From positions 1,881,599 through 1,945,598 of the forward strand of contig MU004190.1 in the NCBI GenBank assembly GCA_010093605.1: 64,000 bases of DNA. Reading direction: 5' to 3'. The number at the start of each line of letters is the position of its first letter. Position 1 is the first letter of the stretch. The position numbers and the translations under genes were made by a program. This DNA is from Lophium mytilinum. Lineage: Eukaryota; Ascomycota; Dothideomycetes; Mytilinidiales; Mytilinidiaceae. Of the stretch, positions 31,756 to 42,899 are shown piece by piece. The notes beneath the pieces are model-generated. The model did no database searches and was not told the origin of the DNA. It saw nothing but the letters and a program-made list of their open reading frames with translations.

Positions 31756-32425
31756 GGGCAATAGAATAACATGCCAGCAAAATTGATCTTAGCGAAATAC
31801 AATGCCAGAAAACGCCATGGGGACCGTGTAGGACCGAGACCATGCCAATACAGGCCTAGAAGCTAGCTTCTAAGCTCAATTAAGCACACCCCTGGTCCTC
31901 CACCGTCCCCATGGCGTTTCCTGGCATTGCACAACTATATACAGGCCTCGGCCGTAGTATTAAGGCTCAATTTGCACGTGCCGTGCATCACGTAATTGCC
32001 TGCGCAGGAAGCACACCGCCATCACCACCACGCCGTAGAGGGCCTCTACCTAAGCCTCCAAATCGCACCAGGCTCTATAGGATCAATTCCAATAGATCAG
32101 CGCCTCTAAGGCCCTCCTGGAGGCGCTCAACAAGCGCCAAATTGCCCAAATTAGTAATAGATATACGGGTTGAGTTGTTAAGGATGCAGGCGAGCTGCCA
32201 CGCCGTAGGAAGCTGTAGAGGAGTGGATTTGCAGGCTTCGTGGGCCTCATCCGGTTAGAAGAGCTACAGACCGACTTTTGCTGTAGCTGCACCAAGGATC
32301 TATCTACTCGTATTCCTACACCGTGTCAGTAATGAAAAAGTGATGAAAATCAACGGATTTTAATGCCGTGAAGCCGTGAGAACTCACCATATAGAGGCCC
32401 TTTCCGTGCCTTTTTAGAGGCCTCA

Positions 32426-32510
32426 TCGCCATCATCCTGCAGCGTTGCCATCATTCTACAGCCTTGCCATCATCGTGCAGCCTTGCCATCATCGTGCAGC
32501 CTTGCCATTA
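32426..32510 (+). repeat. About 4 copies of a 19-20 bp tandem repeat upstream of the transposase
   Basis: Units of the form GCCTTGCCATCATCGTGCA follow one another just before the transposase start, with the outer copies diverged. It may be leader sequence or a binding array for the transposase. Confidence 0.65.
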
Positions 32511-32546
32511 AGCTTCATACTTCCCATTCTCTCCATCATCATCGCC

Positions 32547-34716
32547 ATGGAGTCCTCCGGTGTTCCTAAGGTCGGTAAGGCCTACGGTACCTTCCAGGAG
32601 ATCAAGGACCTCTGCCGTGAGGTTGCTGCAGAGGGAGGATGGAGAATCAAGGTTCTCGTGAGTGATAAGACTCGAATTGACCTGCGATGCGGTGCCATCG
32701 TGCCATGCCCGTGGCGCCTCTATGCAACTCAGCGAGTTAATAACACAATTAAGGTTCGAAAGCTCATCAACAAGCACCACTGCATCGGCGCACCGCCCCC
32801 TCAGCGCCTGGAACAGTCGCGATTGAAGTTCCTAGTTAATCACCTTCCTCTCCTTGGCTCCATCAACCGGAAGACGCCGACGGGCGACATCCAGGCGCTG
32901 GCTGCGATGCATCTAGGAGGCCCGATCAACGACTTCATGGCGCGCCAGGCGCGTCGAATAATAGCCGGCGAGGACGAGAGGTCCATTGAGGATAACTACA
33001 CGAAGATTCCGGAGTATTTGGAGCGCCTCAAGGTCGAGAATCCTGGTGTTTCTACTAATCTAGTGCTTCATCGCGGTGCCTTCCAGCGCGCCTTTATGTG
33101 CCCAGAGGAGAGCAAGAGCTTCCTCATCTTCAGCCTCAGATGGCTCGGCCTCGACGGAACGCACCTAAGGAACGGGTACAAGAATATAGTGTTGATTGCG
33201 ATTGGAAGAGACCAGAACAACAAGGTCTATCCGCTTGCCTGGGCAGTCGTAGAGAGCGAGAACAATAAGACGTGGGCGTGGTTTGTAAGGAAGCTGAAGG
33301 AGGCGTTGCCCGGGCTTAAGGAGGGCTCAAAGTACACCGTTTGTTCGTAAGTTCAATTTTCGTTGTTTGTTGACGAATTTCGAGTAGACATCCGTGCGTT
33401 TGTTTATGGCGGGGACAACAAGTAGAAACGCGTCGATTTTGGTGAGAAATCGCGTGTTTTGTACGCGAGGTCCCATCACAACAAACAATGCACGGATGGA
33501 TACGAAAATCACAACAGCCCCCTCTCGATTTCCGCACCCCCCTCCGCAACAGCGCCTACACCTCTCGATTTCCTTCCACATACTCCTCGACGCCGCAGTC
33601 AATTTCTACGCCTATTTTTGCAGTCCCCGTCGACTACGCTGTCCTACACAGTGGATCCTTCAAAAATGCACCTGCTTACACCGTTTTTTTCGCAGCAATC
33701 GCGATAAAGGCCTCCAAAACGCCATTGACAGTCTCCTTCCTCGCCACCATGGTGTCTACTGCGTCTGGCACCTGGCAGAGAACGTCAAGAAGCACTACGG
33801 CGCTGCCTGCTCGAAGCTCTTCTTCCAACTAGCCCTCGCCGCCGAACAGGCCGAATTTAATCGAGTGATGGCCAAGATCACGTCCTTAAGGCCCGCCGCC
33901 GCGGCCTATATCAACGCCATAGACTCGCGGCGATGGGCGATAAAGGACACGCCTGCGAGGCGCTTCGGCCATGTCACAAGCGGTGCAAATGAGTCCTTCA
34001 ATGCGACTATCCGGGGCGACAGAGAGCTATTAACACTGCGCCTTTTAGTGTCTCTATGGAGCCGTGTAATAGAGATGCGCGCCCAAAGGTACGCTCTGGC
34101 CACGGCTCATCAGGCTGAGCTCATGCGTGTTCCTCCTAGAGAGGCATGGGGGCATACTCAATCCTTCACGCCCTTTAGGCAAAAGCTCCTAAAGCGCAAC
34201 CTCCAGGAGGCCACAGGCTACAAGTGTCGGATTAATGCGCACGTCGCGCTTAATCACGATGCCCACGCGGCCACCGTTCAGCATCATTTTAACGCCAAGG
34301 TCCACATTGTAAGGCTCAATCGGAAGGAATGCACCTGCAGAGAGTTCCAGAATCACGAGTTTCCATGCCGCCATGCCATCGTCGTCATCTTCGCCATTAG
34401 AAGACGTGTTAGCCACTACTATAGCCACATCTACAAGACTCACATGTGGAAGAACAGCTACGCCTCTATACTCATTGAGGGCCAGCCGGAACGTCGATTG
34501 ATGCAGCCGGTGAGAGTTAATAACCTCCTGCCAGGCCCTTCCTCTCAACCGCCTCCAAAAAAGAAGCAAGCAGGCGCTGCGCAGCGCAAGAGGAAGCAAT
34601 TCGGCGACCGCTATTCGGACGGAAGGGCGACTATTAGAAATAAGTGTGGAATCTGTGGAGAAACAGGGCACAATGCGCGCAGTAGGCGTAAGTGCAGAGG
34701 CTATCCAACCATCTAA
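32547..34716 (+). CDS. MULE transposase with SWIM zinc finger and CCHC knuckle
   Basis: Two exons (32547-33346 and 33696-34716) joined across a 349-bp intron (GTAAGT/CGCAG) give 606 aa; the splice yields CSNRDKGLQNAI, the usual second-Asp block. Order of parts: N-terminal FAR1/MuDR-like DNA-binding region (residues about 10-90, with Cys/His in LRCGAIVPCPWRLY and KHHC), MULE catalytic domain with first Asp in GLDGTHLRNGY, second in NRDKGL, CVWHLAENV, and the Glu in SGANESFN; SWIM finger CTCREFQNHEFPCRHAI; and a C-terminal CCHC knuckle CGICGETGHNARSRRKC. All catalytic residues appear present, so the protein could be functional. An in-frame Met 34 codons upstream is less likely, as it would place the start in the tandem repeat. 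Acts in the nucleus on the element's ends. Confidence 0.88.
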
Positions 34717-35146
34717 TTTGGATCAAAATTGGACGATTTTTAATGGAGAAATGGGGTTTTTATCTATTTCTATATATTTGGATGCTAACGATGGGGAATA
34801 TAGGCCGTTTTCGCGGTCCCATAGGCTGTTTTCCCTTGGTTGGAGCATATTAGGCCGATTTCATTGATTTCCTTACGTTCTACAGAGGTGCGGCGGCAGC
34901 GGCCGATCACGTGTATCACGAAATCAAGGTTCAACACCACGCCGAGGCCTGTATATAGTTGTGCAATGCCAGGAAACGCCATGGGGACGGTGGAGGACCA
35001 GGGGTGTGCTCAATTAAGCTTAGAAGCTAGCTTCTAGGCCTGTATTGGCATGGTCTCGGTCCTACACGGTCCCCATGGCGTTTTCTGGCATTGTATTGCG
35101 CCAAGGATGAATTTGCTGGCATGTTATTCTATTGCCCGTACAACAT

Positions 35147-35261
35147 GCATCTCCGAGCGCGCGGCTGCACGGCACGGGCTGCACGGCACGCACTGCACGG
35201 CGCCTCTCCACCGCGTCGGTTCTGGCCGATGGGCCCTGCAGCGCGGTGCAGAGCGGGGTGG
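35147..35261. other. Remnant of host promoter between two insertions
   Basis: GC-rich host sequence with repeats of GCTGCACGGCAC, left between the 9-bp duplication of the first element and the 10-bp duplication of the second. Probably part of the original promoter shared by the dehydrogenase pair. Confidence 0.4.
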
Positions 35262-35271
35262 GGTGGGTGGT

Positions 35272-35845
35272 GGGCAATAGTTTTCGATGCCAGCGAAAAC
35301 GCTCTTGGCGTTTTTCACTACCATGGAACGCCTTAAAGACACCGGCGCTCACGTTCCAAGCTAGAAACGGCTGTTAGCGTTAAGCTCCTATGTCTATGTA
35401 GCGTTCTACAGCAATGCACAACTCCCTAGCAGTAATAACTAGATGTTTTAGCACTAAATGGAAAACAGCTTATATCGCCTGGATGGCCTAGTTTCGCTAT
35501 TCTAGTATTATTCTGTAAGTGCTGGTGAAGAGTGTATAGAGTAGGATAAAGGAAGAAGGGCGGGTAACGGGAAAAGATAAGGGGCCGCCCTATATTAGTA
35601 GAGCAACCACCTAAATAATATAATAACCAGCCGCCCCCTAACTTCCTCTGTGTCTCTAAGTATTCTCTCTTATAAGCCTAGGGCAGTTATGCACTGCTGC
35701 ATAGACGCTGGGGTAGGGGCCTAATGCTAATGCGCAGTGATCCCTTACTGTTTTAGCATCGGGCAACGCCTCTAGCGTTGTGGAGGCGCCTCATGGTAGC
35801 GAAAGACAGAAATGTGTTTTTCGCTGGCATTGAAAACTATTGCTC
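35272..35845. mobile_element. Non-autonomous Mutator-like MITE, 574 bp
   Basis: Left end GGGCAATAGTTTTCGATGCC and right end, in inverse orientation, GAGCAATAGTTTTCAATGCC form inverted repeats that continue with interruptions to about 60 bp (CAGCGAAAA, then CTACCATG near GCGCC). A 10-bp direct repeat GGTGGGTGGT flanks it (35262-35271 and 35846-35855). The first nine bases and the ATGCCAGC block match the ends of the 3.4-kb MULE, so it is a relative. No coding capacity. More diverged than the complete element and therefore probably an older insertion. Confidence 0.78.
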
Positions 35846-36013
35846 GGTGGGTGGTGGGGCTCGGGAGACTGCCGAAGTTCGTTTGAGGCAGACGGAGGAG
35901 CTTCGGGCATGGCAACCACACGGCCGCACAGCTCCAAGCTCTTAACCCAGCCCCTTCATATGGCCTTGCCTTGACCCAATTCTGAACCAGGCACTGCACT
36001 GGACTTCGCAAAG

Positions 36014-37538
36014 ATGGGCATCGAGAAACTGAATCCGAAAGACTACAACAAACTGTTTCTGAACGGCCAGTACGTTGCCGCCAAGAGCAAAGAGACATAC
36101 AGCCTCAAAAATCCCAAAGACAACACCGCGGTCATCGACGATGTGCCCATTGCCGGGCCGGAAGACGTCGACGCCGCCGTGAAGTATGCCGAAGAGGCCT
36201 TCCACGGGCCTTGGAGTAAATTCACAGCGATCCAGCGGACCGAGTGCTTTCTTAAATTGGCGGCGCTGCTTGACGAAGAGCTCACGCCAATTCTGACGCT
36301 GGACTCGCAGACCTCGGGCATCCCCATCTCCCTGGCCCCAGTCCGTGAGCGGGGTTATATCAGGAATTGCGTGTTGTACTATGCAGGATGGACCGACAAG
36401 CAGAAAGGAGACTACTTTCCCGATGATGATGGTAAGTGGAGAAGGTGGACAAAGGTTCGTGACTGCAGCTAATGCGAAGTGCATTTCAGGCTACGTAAAA
36501 CTTGTTCGACATGAACCGCTTGGCGTGTGCTGTGCCATTAACCCTTTCAATGCTCCTTTGGCAACCCTTTTCCTGAAGTCTGCTCCGGCACTCGCCACCG
36601 GGAACGTCATGATTGTGAAACCTAGCGAGAAGACGCCTCTGGGAACCTTGGCTGCTGCACAACTATTTCTCAAGGCCGGCTTTCCTCCTGGAGTCCTCCA
36701 AGTCATCACAGGAGCCGGTTCTACGGGCGCTTTGCTTGCCGAGCACATGAAGATCCGCAAGGTCAGCTTTACGGGCTCAGTGACGACAGGCAGGAGGGTC
36801 CAGATCGCTGCTGCTAAGAGCAACTTGAAGCGCGTCACGCTTGAATTGGGAGGCAAGAGCCCAGCCGTCGTCTTCGATGATGCGAATCTCGAAAACGCCG
36901 TAACATGGACCGTGAATTCAATTTTGATACGAAGTGGCCAGCTTTGCGTAGCTCCCTCAAGAGTCTATGTCCAGAAGGGAATCGCGGAGAAGTTCATCGA
37001 CGCCTATAAGAAGAAGATGTCGGCAGCTGCGGATAATCTGGGGGACCCCCAGGATCCTAACGTTACTATGGGGCCCATGGTTGATGCAGCTCAGCTTGAG
37101 CGGGTCAAAGGCATGGTAGAGCGGGGAAAGTCCGAGGCTGAGCTGGTGGTCGGAGGCAACCAGCGCGGTGATACAGGGTGTTTCATGGAACCAACCGTGT
37201 TTCTAAATCCGAAGAGTGACGCTGAGATCTATCGAAATGAGATATTCGGCCCAGTCAGCGTCATCAAGACATTCGAGACCGAGGAAGAAGTTCTCAAGCT
37301 AGCTAACGACACCGAGTTCGGTCTCATGGCTGGAGTATTCACAAAGGACATCAACCGAGCTTTGCGTATGTCCTCCGGCATGGAAGCAGGTGTTGTTGGT
37401 GTCAATTGCGTCAGTCTGCAAAATATGCAAGCGCCGTTTGGCGGCAAGAAGCAGAGTGGTATTGGGCGAGAGATGGGTGAGTATGCCTTGAGGTTATTTA
37501 CTGAACCGAAGACAGTCCTGATCAATATGGCCGCATGA
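36014..37538 (+). CDS. Aldehyde dehydrogenase (NAD(P)+)
   Basis: Oxidises aldehydes to acids. Two exons (36014-36431, 36490-37538; 58-bp intron GTAAGT/TTCAG) encode 488 aa, the normal family length. Motifs: cofactor-binding NPFNAPLATL and VKPSEKTPLG, FTGSVTTGRR, the general-base Glu in LELGGKSP, the nucleophile Cys in SGQLCVAPS, EIFGPVSVI, and FGGKKQSGIGREMGEYAL at the C terminus. All catalytic residues are present. It starts with MGIEKLNPKDYNKLFLNGQ and has no targeting peptide, so it is probably cytosolic. Divergent from the alcohol dehydrogenase, with two transposon insertions in between, and convergent with the epoxide-hydrolase-like gene. Substrate unknown; the position suggests processing of an aldehyde made by the neighbouring dehydrogenase. 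Confidence 0.9.
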
Positions 37539-37831
37539 TAAGCGGTGGTTGCTGCACCAGAATATAATATTTTGAATATGTGCATTTTCTCAGTTGATTC
37601 TATTTGAGCGAACACTCTGCCACAATCATCAGTCCCCAGAGCTTGATTACCAGAATCACAACCACCCCTATATTTCGATCAGATGATTGATTCATAGGGC
37701 CGATGCTCTGATTCAAGACTTCTCATCTTGCAGCTCCCAAACAGCGAACATGTCAAATGTGCCCCACAAAACGCTCCAGAAGTATCAAGTGAATGGAGAA
37801 AAGTTCATATAGTAGATGTAAGCAATGAATA

Positions 37832-38839
37832 CTATTCTATTAAAAACCTGTCAATAACGAATTCTTTAATGTGCGCTGCTAGTTCATCAGCCGCCTCCAT
37901 GGGAGACCAGTGCGCACAATCAAGAACAACCTCTTTCAAGTCAGGCACGAGACCCATGTCTCTCGCTGGCGCCATCATCTCTGGCACACAGACGGCATCT
38001 TTTGAACATAAGAAGAGCAAAGTAGGCACCTCAATGGCCAAGTTGCCCTTCGAAATGGTTGAATCAGACTCCGACTGTATGTTCGAAGCAGTGGCCTTGT
38101 ACATCTGCAATGCGGGAGCGAATCCCTCCTCGCTTTTGAACTGCTTCATGAACTCTTCCTTCCGTCCTAGCTGGCTGGCGTACGGTTTCAACGGCACCTC
38201 CTCAGAGCCGAGCAAGAAATGGCGGAAAGCATTGGGAACGCAGAACAGCTTCTTCATCCAGTCATCCACATCGCCGTGTAACGCTAGCCACATCCTTTCT
38301 AGATTGGCGTCAATGATCTCAGCAGCATCCGGTGCAGTGAAAAGCTCCCAATATGAAAATTGTGGATACCCTAAAGCTTTTTCCGTAATTTCATTCACGG
38401 CAGCGAGGTCAAATGGCGCATCTGACGGGACCAAATACGGGGTGTTGACGAGAGCTACGCCAACGAAGAGCTCGCGTTTGTGAAGATAGGCACGTTGAGC
38501 GAGTGCGCTGCCCCAGTCATGTCCAATGATGATAGAGGATTCAGCTTTCTCGGCCTTGAGGATGTCCTCGAGGTCGTCTGCTTGGTCTTTGTATGCGTAC
38601 AGCTTCGTATCGGAGGGCTTATCTGTACCCGCGTATCCCAGGCAGTCCGGGACTATGATCCTATTGGGTAGACTGCGTAGTGTGGCGACCACGCCGGACC
38701 AGAGATGCGCCGAATCGGGGAAGCCGTGGATGAAGAAAAGTACCGGGTGCTGCGTCGTGGATTCGTCGTAGGGAGAGACATAGTAAGTGTACTTGAGCGA
38801 GCGACGCGTGGTGAGCACTTTTTGCTGGAGAAAGTCCAT
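37832..38839 (-). CDS. Alpha/beta hydrolase, epoxide hydrolase type
   Basis: Single exon, 335 aa, starting MDFLQQKVLTTRRSLKYTYY. Oxyanion motif FIHGFPDSAHLW, DCLGYAGTDKPSD, nucleophile elbow IIGHDWGSALA with Asp (not Ser), acid residue in CSKDAVCVPE and catalytic His in CAHWSPMEAADEL. The Asp nucleophile and the HGFPDS block point to soluble epoxide hydrolase or, less likely, haloacid dehalogenase chemistry rather than esterase. Lid Tyr residues occur (GYPQFSYWELF). No signal peptide. Divergent from the flavin monooxygenase-membrane fusion gene across 657 bp; an epoxide made by that monooxygenase would be a natural substrate, which is inference from context. Confidence 0.85.
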   Translation of the reverse strand: MDFLQQKVLTTRRSLKYTYYVSPYDESTTQHPVLFFIHGFPDSAHLWSGVVATLRSLPNRIIVPDCLGYAGTDKPSDTKLYAYKDQADDLEDILKAEKAESSIIIGHDWGSALAQRAYLHKRELFVGVALVNTPYLVPSDAPFDLAAVNEITEKALGYPQFSYWELFTAPDAAEIIDANLERMWLALHGDVDDWMKKLFCVPNAFRHFLLGSEEVPLKPYASQLGRKEEFMKQFKSEEGFAPALQMYKATASNIQSESDSTISKGNLAIEVPTLLFLCSKDAVCVPEMMAPARDMGLVPDLKEVVLDCAHWSPMEAADELAAHIKEFVIDRFLIE

Positions 38840-39496
38840 TTCAAGGGACAGATTGATGTTCGAAATCGGGAGCTCTTGTCAAAGTCACGTGCCAGACTCT
38901 AGAAAGGCACTCTACTAGCAAGGAAGTCGACCTCCAAAGAGATCCCGGAACTTTACGAGTCCCATAAAAACGCTGTTTTCTCAATGTTTATAGACTTACC
39001 CGTGAGTATTTGCTGATGGTCGGAAATGTCGGACCGAAGTGCAAGAGTCTGTAGCACATGCCTCGGAGCTTGAATAGTCCTTACCCTACTGTGTGGCCCT
39101 GATGATCGACGAACTAGAGTAACAGTTTTCCGAGCAATATGCTTCCCCAGACAGCTTAGTCCGGGGTAGAACGAGCTATCAACCCACAAAAGGGGAATGC
39201 GTCATGCACAAAAGGTCGAGCTGCTTCTCGATTGGCCAATTTTCTTCGGATATGCGATGATTCGAGTAGCCTAGCTTTTCCGTAACCCCAGCTTCTCCGC
39301 AGAGGTATTCTAGCTATGCACGAAATTCTCCCTCCTTCAATAAGTCATCTAGCTTGGCTTGAGCGAGAATTGGAAAAGACGTTTCTTGATCGGCCTACTG
39401 ATAAAAGTCTCCCCTCTCGCCTTCCCTATGCATTGAGTAATTGAACTTTCCCCGTCTCGCTCAGAAACATCAGCTGGCAGCTGCGAACAACAAAAC
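38840..39496. promoter_or_regulatory. Shared promoter region of hydrolase and monooxygenase fusion
   Basis: 657 bp between divergent starts; no gene seen, and no repeated operator recognised. Short minus-strand frames here have no motifs. Confidence 0.35.
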
Positions 39497-42148
39497 ATGC
39501 GCGCCAAAAGCAACTTCAAAGTCGTCATTGGCGGTGGCAGCATCACCGGCCTCGCGCTGGCGAACATGCTGCAACTCTACGATATAGACTTCGTTGTGCT
39601 TGAGTCGTATCCAATCATTGCACCCCAGGTCGGCGCAAGCATCGGTATGCTACCGCACGGTAACAGGATTTTGGACCAGCTTGGCCTGTACCAAAAGATT
39701 CTTGAGCTGTGTCCTCCTTTGGACTCATTTCATTTTCGTGATCCCACTGGCAATATCATATGCGAGTTCCGAGGCATGAACAGTTCTATGCACGAGAGGT
39801 CAGTTTGTGCTATCAGCTGTGGAAGATGCGTCTCTAAGTTGTATCTCTAGGCACGGCTATCCCATAACGTTCTTGGATCGCCAGATGGTGCTTCAAGTCC
39901 TATATGACAACATTCGAGACAAGTCGAAGATTCTCGTAAACAAAAAGGTCCACAGTGTGAAGATGACCGATGATGGAGTGGCTGTGAAAACGTCTGACGG
40001 CTTCACTTACGAAGGTGACATCCTAGTTGGGGCGGATGGAATCCATAGCTCCGTTAGGGAGGAGATGTGGAGAATCGCAAATGACTTGTCACCTGGATGG
40101 ATCCCAGTCGACGAGCGTTCCTGTGAGTATAAGAGTTTCCCTCAAATCACTCGTCTAATTTGACTAACTTGATTCAGCGGTCCCGTGCGATTATGGGTGC
40201 ATCTTCGGGATCTCCAACCCATGCGAGGGCATTGAGCCAGGCGCATCGAACTCTGTCTTCAGAAAACACGAGTCCTATGTGATCAACGGCGGTCCCGAAG
40301 GTCGTGTCTATTGGTTCTACTTCTTCAAATTGACACAGCGCGCATACGGCGATGACATCCCGACATACACGAAGGAGGACGAGAAAAGAATACTCACAGA
40401 GCGAGAAGACGACAATATCACCCCAACTCTGAAGTTCAAGGATCTCATAGATGCGAGAATAACTTCGGTCTTGGTGCCCTTGCAGGAATACGTCTTCAGA
40501 CAATGGTATTACAAGCGAATCATCACTATTGGCGATGCTGCGCACAAGGTACGTGTGTCGGATCACGGTAGCACTAAGCCAAGTTGACCATTGTTAGTTC
40601 CATCCGATCGCAGGTCACGGTGGTAACGCTTGCGTAGAATCAGCAGCTGTGCTAGTCAATGCACTTCAAAAGGTGCTTTCCAAGTCACCGGGTGTAAAGC
40701 CTACACTGCAGCAGATCGAGCACGCATTCGCCACGACCCAGTCAATTCGACAAGCAAGGACTACCATTCTGAAGGAGCATTCCCATGAGCAACAGCGAAC
40801 TGAACTACTCGACACACCTTTCCATCAGTTTGCAGCTTTCCACCTGTTGCCCCTGACTGACACGGAGGACGTCACTTTCAATTTCTCCCGCAATATGCCG
40901 CTCGCAGAAAAACTGAATAGCCCAAAGATCAGTCCAAAACCCAGGCTTGTACCATATAAGGACGAGCTGCTGAGTAGTCCCGTGCCTCGTGGTTCAAAGA
41001 AATGGTACTTCATGGGGTTTTACCTTCTCATTGCTGGACTCGTGCATTATGGAATGTGGATACGGTCTGCTCACTACGGTCTTGGAGATCATATAGGAGC
41101 TATTGTCAAGACTGGGAAATTTTCGTACGATCCCAATTTTCCTCTCAAGTGCAGCTATACGGGAGTAGAATACATCGACGATTATCTCGTGTTTCTAGCC
41201 GCAGCATACATGCCAGGTTTGAACAACTGGGACCGAAACTTTGGAATGTTGCAGATGTATTTCCTCGGAATGCTGATACAGCCGATTGCGATATGGGCTG
41301 TGGAGGCATATCGCAAACGCAACATGCTGACGCCGGTGTCATTGTGAGTTGTTTAAGGTATCTTTTCTCCGTCAACCTCATTGCTAACATATTATTGCAG
41401 AATCACAATCTGGCTCTCACTTGTCCAATGGGCTGGGGTGGGAATCTACATGCCGATCTATTATGCCGCATACACGTTTATTTCCGAGCCCGAAACCTAC
41501 TGGTGGCCACTCAACCGTGAGGTTCCGATCCAATTTGCCGCAACACTGCCATGGGCCGTAATAATCGGCTATGCGCTTCCTACGGTCCTACTGTTCGTGC
41601 CTTGGAAAGACCCCTATACGCTCCAAAACTTCGAGGCTCTTTGGCAAATATCTCCCATGCTCGTCCCACTCATCTGCGGCATCCTCGCCTACTTCTACAA
41701 GAAGAGACACAACGTCGTCCCTACCGCGAAGAAGGCCAAGCAGACTTTCCCAGACATCACGCATCTCAAGACGCTCTACATTATCACCGGAGTACTTGGC
41801 TTGGTGCTGCATGTCTATTGCCTTGCGAAGATCTTCTCATCATCCGAATTGAGCATGGCATCTGTCTTCTGGCCCGATTTCGCTACAAAGCCAAAGGCAC
41901 TCGGTGAGGGCCTCCGAACCATCTTTCTGGCAGACTTCTGGGGCTTCGAAATCGCCACTTACGCGTGGCTGTGCATGGCAGCTTGGGATTTGAAGCGCAT
42001 GGGTAGGACGGCTGTTGCTATAGGCCAGTCATCGGCTCTTATTGCGTTGAGCAGTCTTTTCCTAGGTCCTGGAGCGACCATGTCCGCGGTTTGGTACTGG
42101 AGGGAAGGTGCACTGGCTGAGACTTGTTTCGCGAAAGGGCTGAACTAA
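39497..42148 (+). CDS. FAD-dependent monooxygenase fused to a polytopic membrane domain
   Basis: Five exons (39497-39798, 39851-40122, 40178-40548, 40598-41343, 41401-42148; introns 49-57 bp) give 812 aa. The N-terminal 440 residues are a PaxM-like class A flavoprotein: VVIGGGSITGLALANML, the ESYPIIAPQVGASIG loop, DG motif LVGADGIHSSVR, and GD motif IGDAAHKFHPIAGHGGN. The C-terminal 370 residues hold about eight hydrophobic segments (WYFMGFYLLIAGLVHYG, MYFLGMLIQPIAIWAV, ITIWLSLVQWAGVGIYM, LPWAVIIGYALPTVLL and others), so the enzyme is membrane-anchored. In fungal meroterpenoid pathways such an epoxidase usually works with a separate membrane cyclase (for example Pyr5 with Pyr4); here a cyclase-like membrane domain may be on the same chain. 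That role is inference; a plain anchor is possible. No prenyltransferase or polyketide synthase lies in the window. Confidence 0.83.
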
Positions 42149-42899
42149 GCATTAGGTGTTTACTACTTGTCGAGGTACAAGAGATGAAATGCTGAAGATT
42201 TTGGAACGTGCAGACTCATCATGCCTCCGCAGGGAGGCTCAGCTGGTGGATCTGCTGTAAGCTTTGACTTCACATGTAGTTTTTGTCAGGTGATTCCGCT
42301 CAGGCTACTTGGTTCTTGGCGCTGGCTAATACTATAGCCGCCAAGCTCGGAGGATGCATAAAGAATCAACACCACTTTCTTGCAATGATCAGTACTTCTG
42401 CATGCCTTCATGATACTAGTTCTCCACAGGCAATGCAAAAAGCTTTCTGTTTTCTATTGCGTGGTAAATATACTGAAATTTCACCAAGAACGGCAACGTT
42501 GGACGCGTAGGTTCAACAGTTCATTTGCCGGGAGTAATGCCCCGGATGAAGTCGGTCATGGCCGATGATCGACAATACCGTCCAGCTCTGCGGATAGAAG
42601 ATCTGTGACAAGTCTCGGCGCCCGCCGAATACGTGCACCAGCGCGCGGAAATTTCCGAGGTGCTACACCGGGTAATCTGATTTCGGCCAGGAAGACGCAG
42701 ACCGAAGAGACCCTTGTTTTGATACGGGACCTTACCAGGGTTTCAGAATATCATCCCCAGAATCCGGGGACCCCAGGGATAGAAACATTCTTGGCGGTTT
42801 GCATGATAAGCCAACGAGTCGCGACCCCACAGTATATACTCTCATCTTTTCCACATCAAGACGCTACTCACTCTACCACGCATCATAACCGCCACTACC
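42149..42899. other. Intergenic, no gene seen
   Basis: Tail of the monooxygenase fusion and promoter of the MFS gene. A TATATACT box lies at about 42833, some 65 bp before the MFS start. Short frames lack motifs. Confidence 0.4.

Larger units (their letters stand above)
31756..35137 (+). mobile_element. Complete Mutator-like element (MULE), 3.38 kb
   Basis: Ends start GGGCAATAGAATAACATGCC on both sides in inverted orientation. Terminal inverted repeats of about 197 bp (31756-31952 and 34941-35137) differ at only a handful of positions, and a perfect 9-bp target duplication flanks them, so the insertion is recent. Each inverted repeat is itself a long palindrome (31800-31929 on the left) centred on AGAAGCTAGCTTCT. 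One transposase gene lies inside. The element lacks the TA-rich RIP scar seen at 54-64 kb. It sits about 200 bp upstream of the alcohol dehydrogenase start, in the former shared promoter. Confidence 0.92.

Noticed and set aside
31555-31761. N-terminal extension of the alcohol dehydrogenase frame
   Set aside because: It runs into the MULE terminal repeat and lacks family similarity; the Met at 31554 gives the normal N terminus.
37832-38839. Esterase that would cleave BVMO products
   Set aside because: The nucleophile elbow is GHDWG with Asp, which indicates epoxide hydrolase or dehalogenase chemistry, not a Ser esterase.
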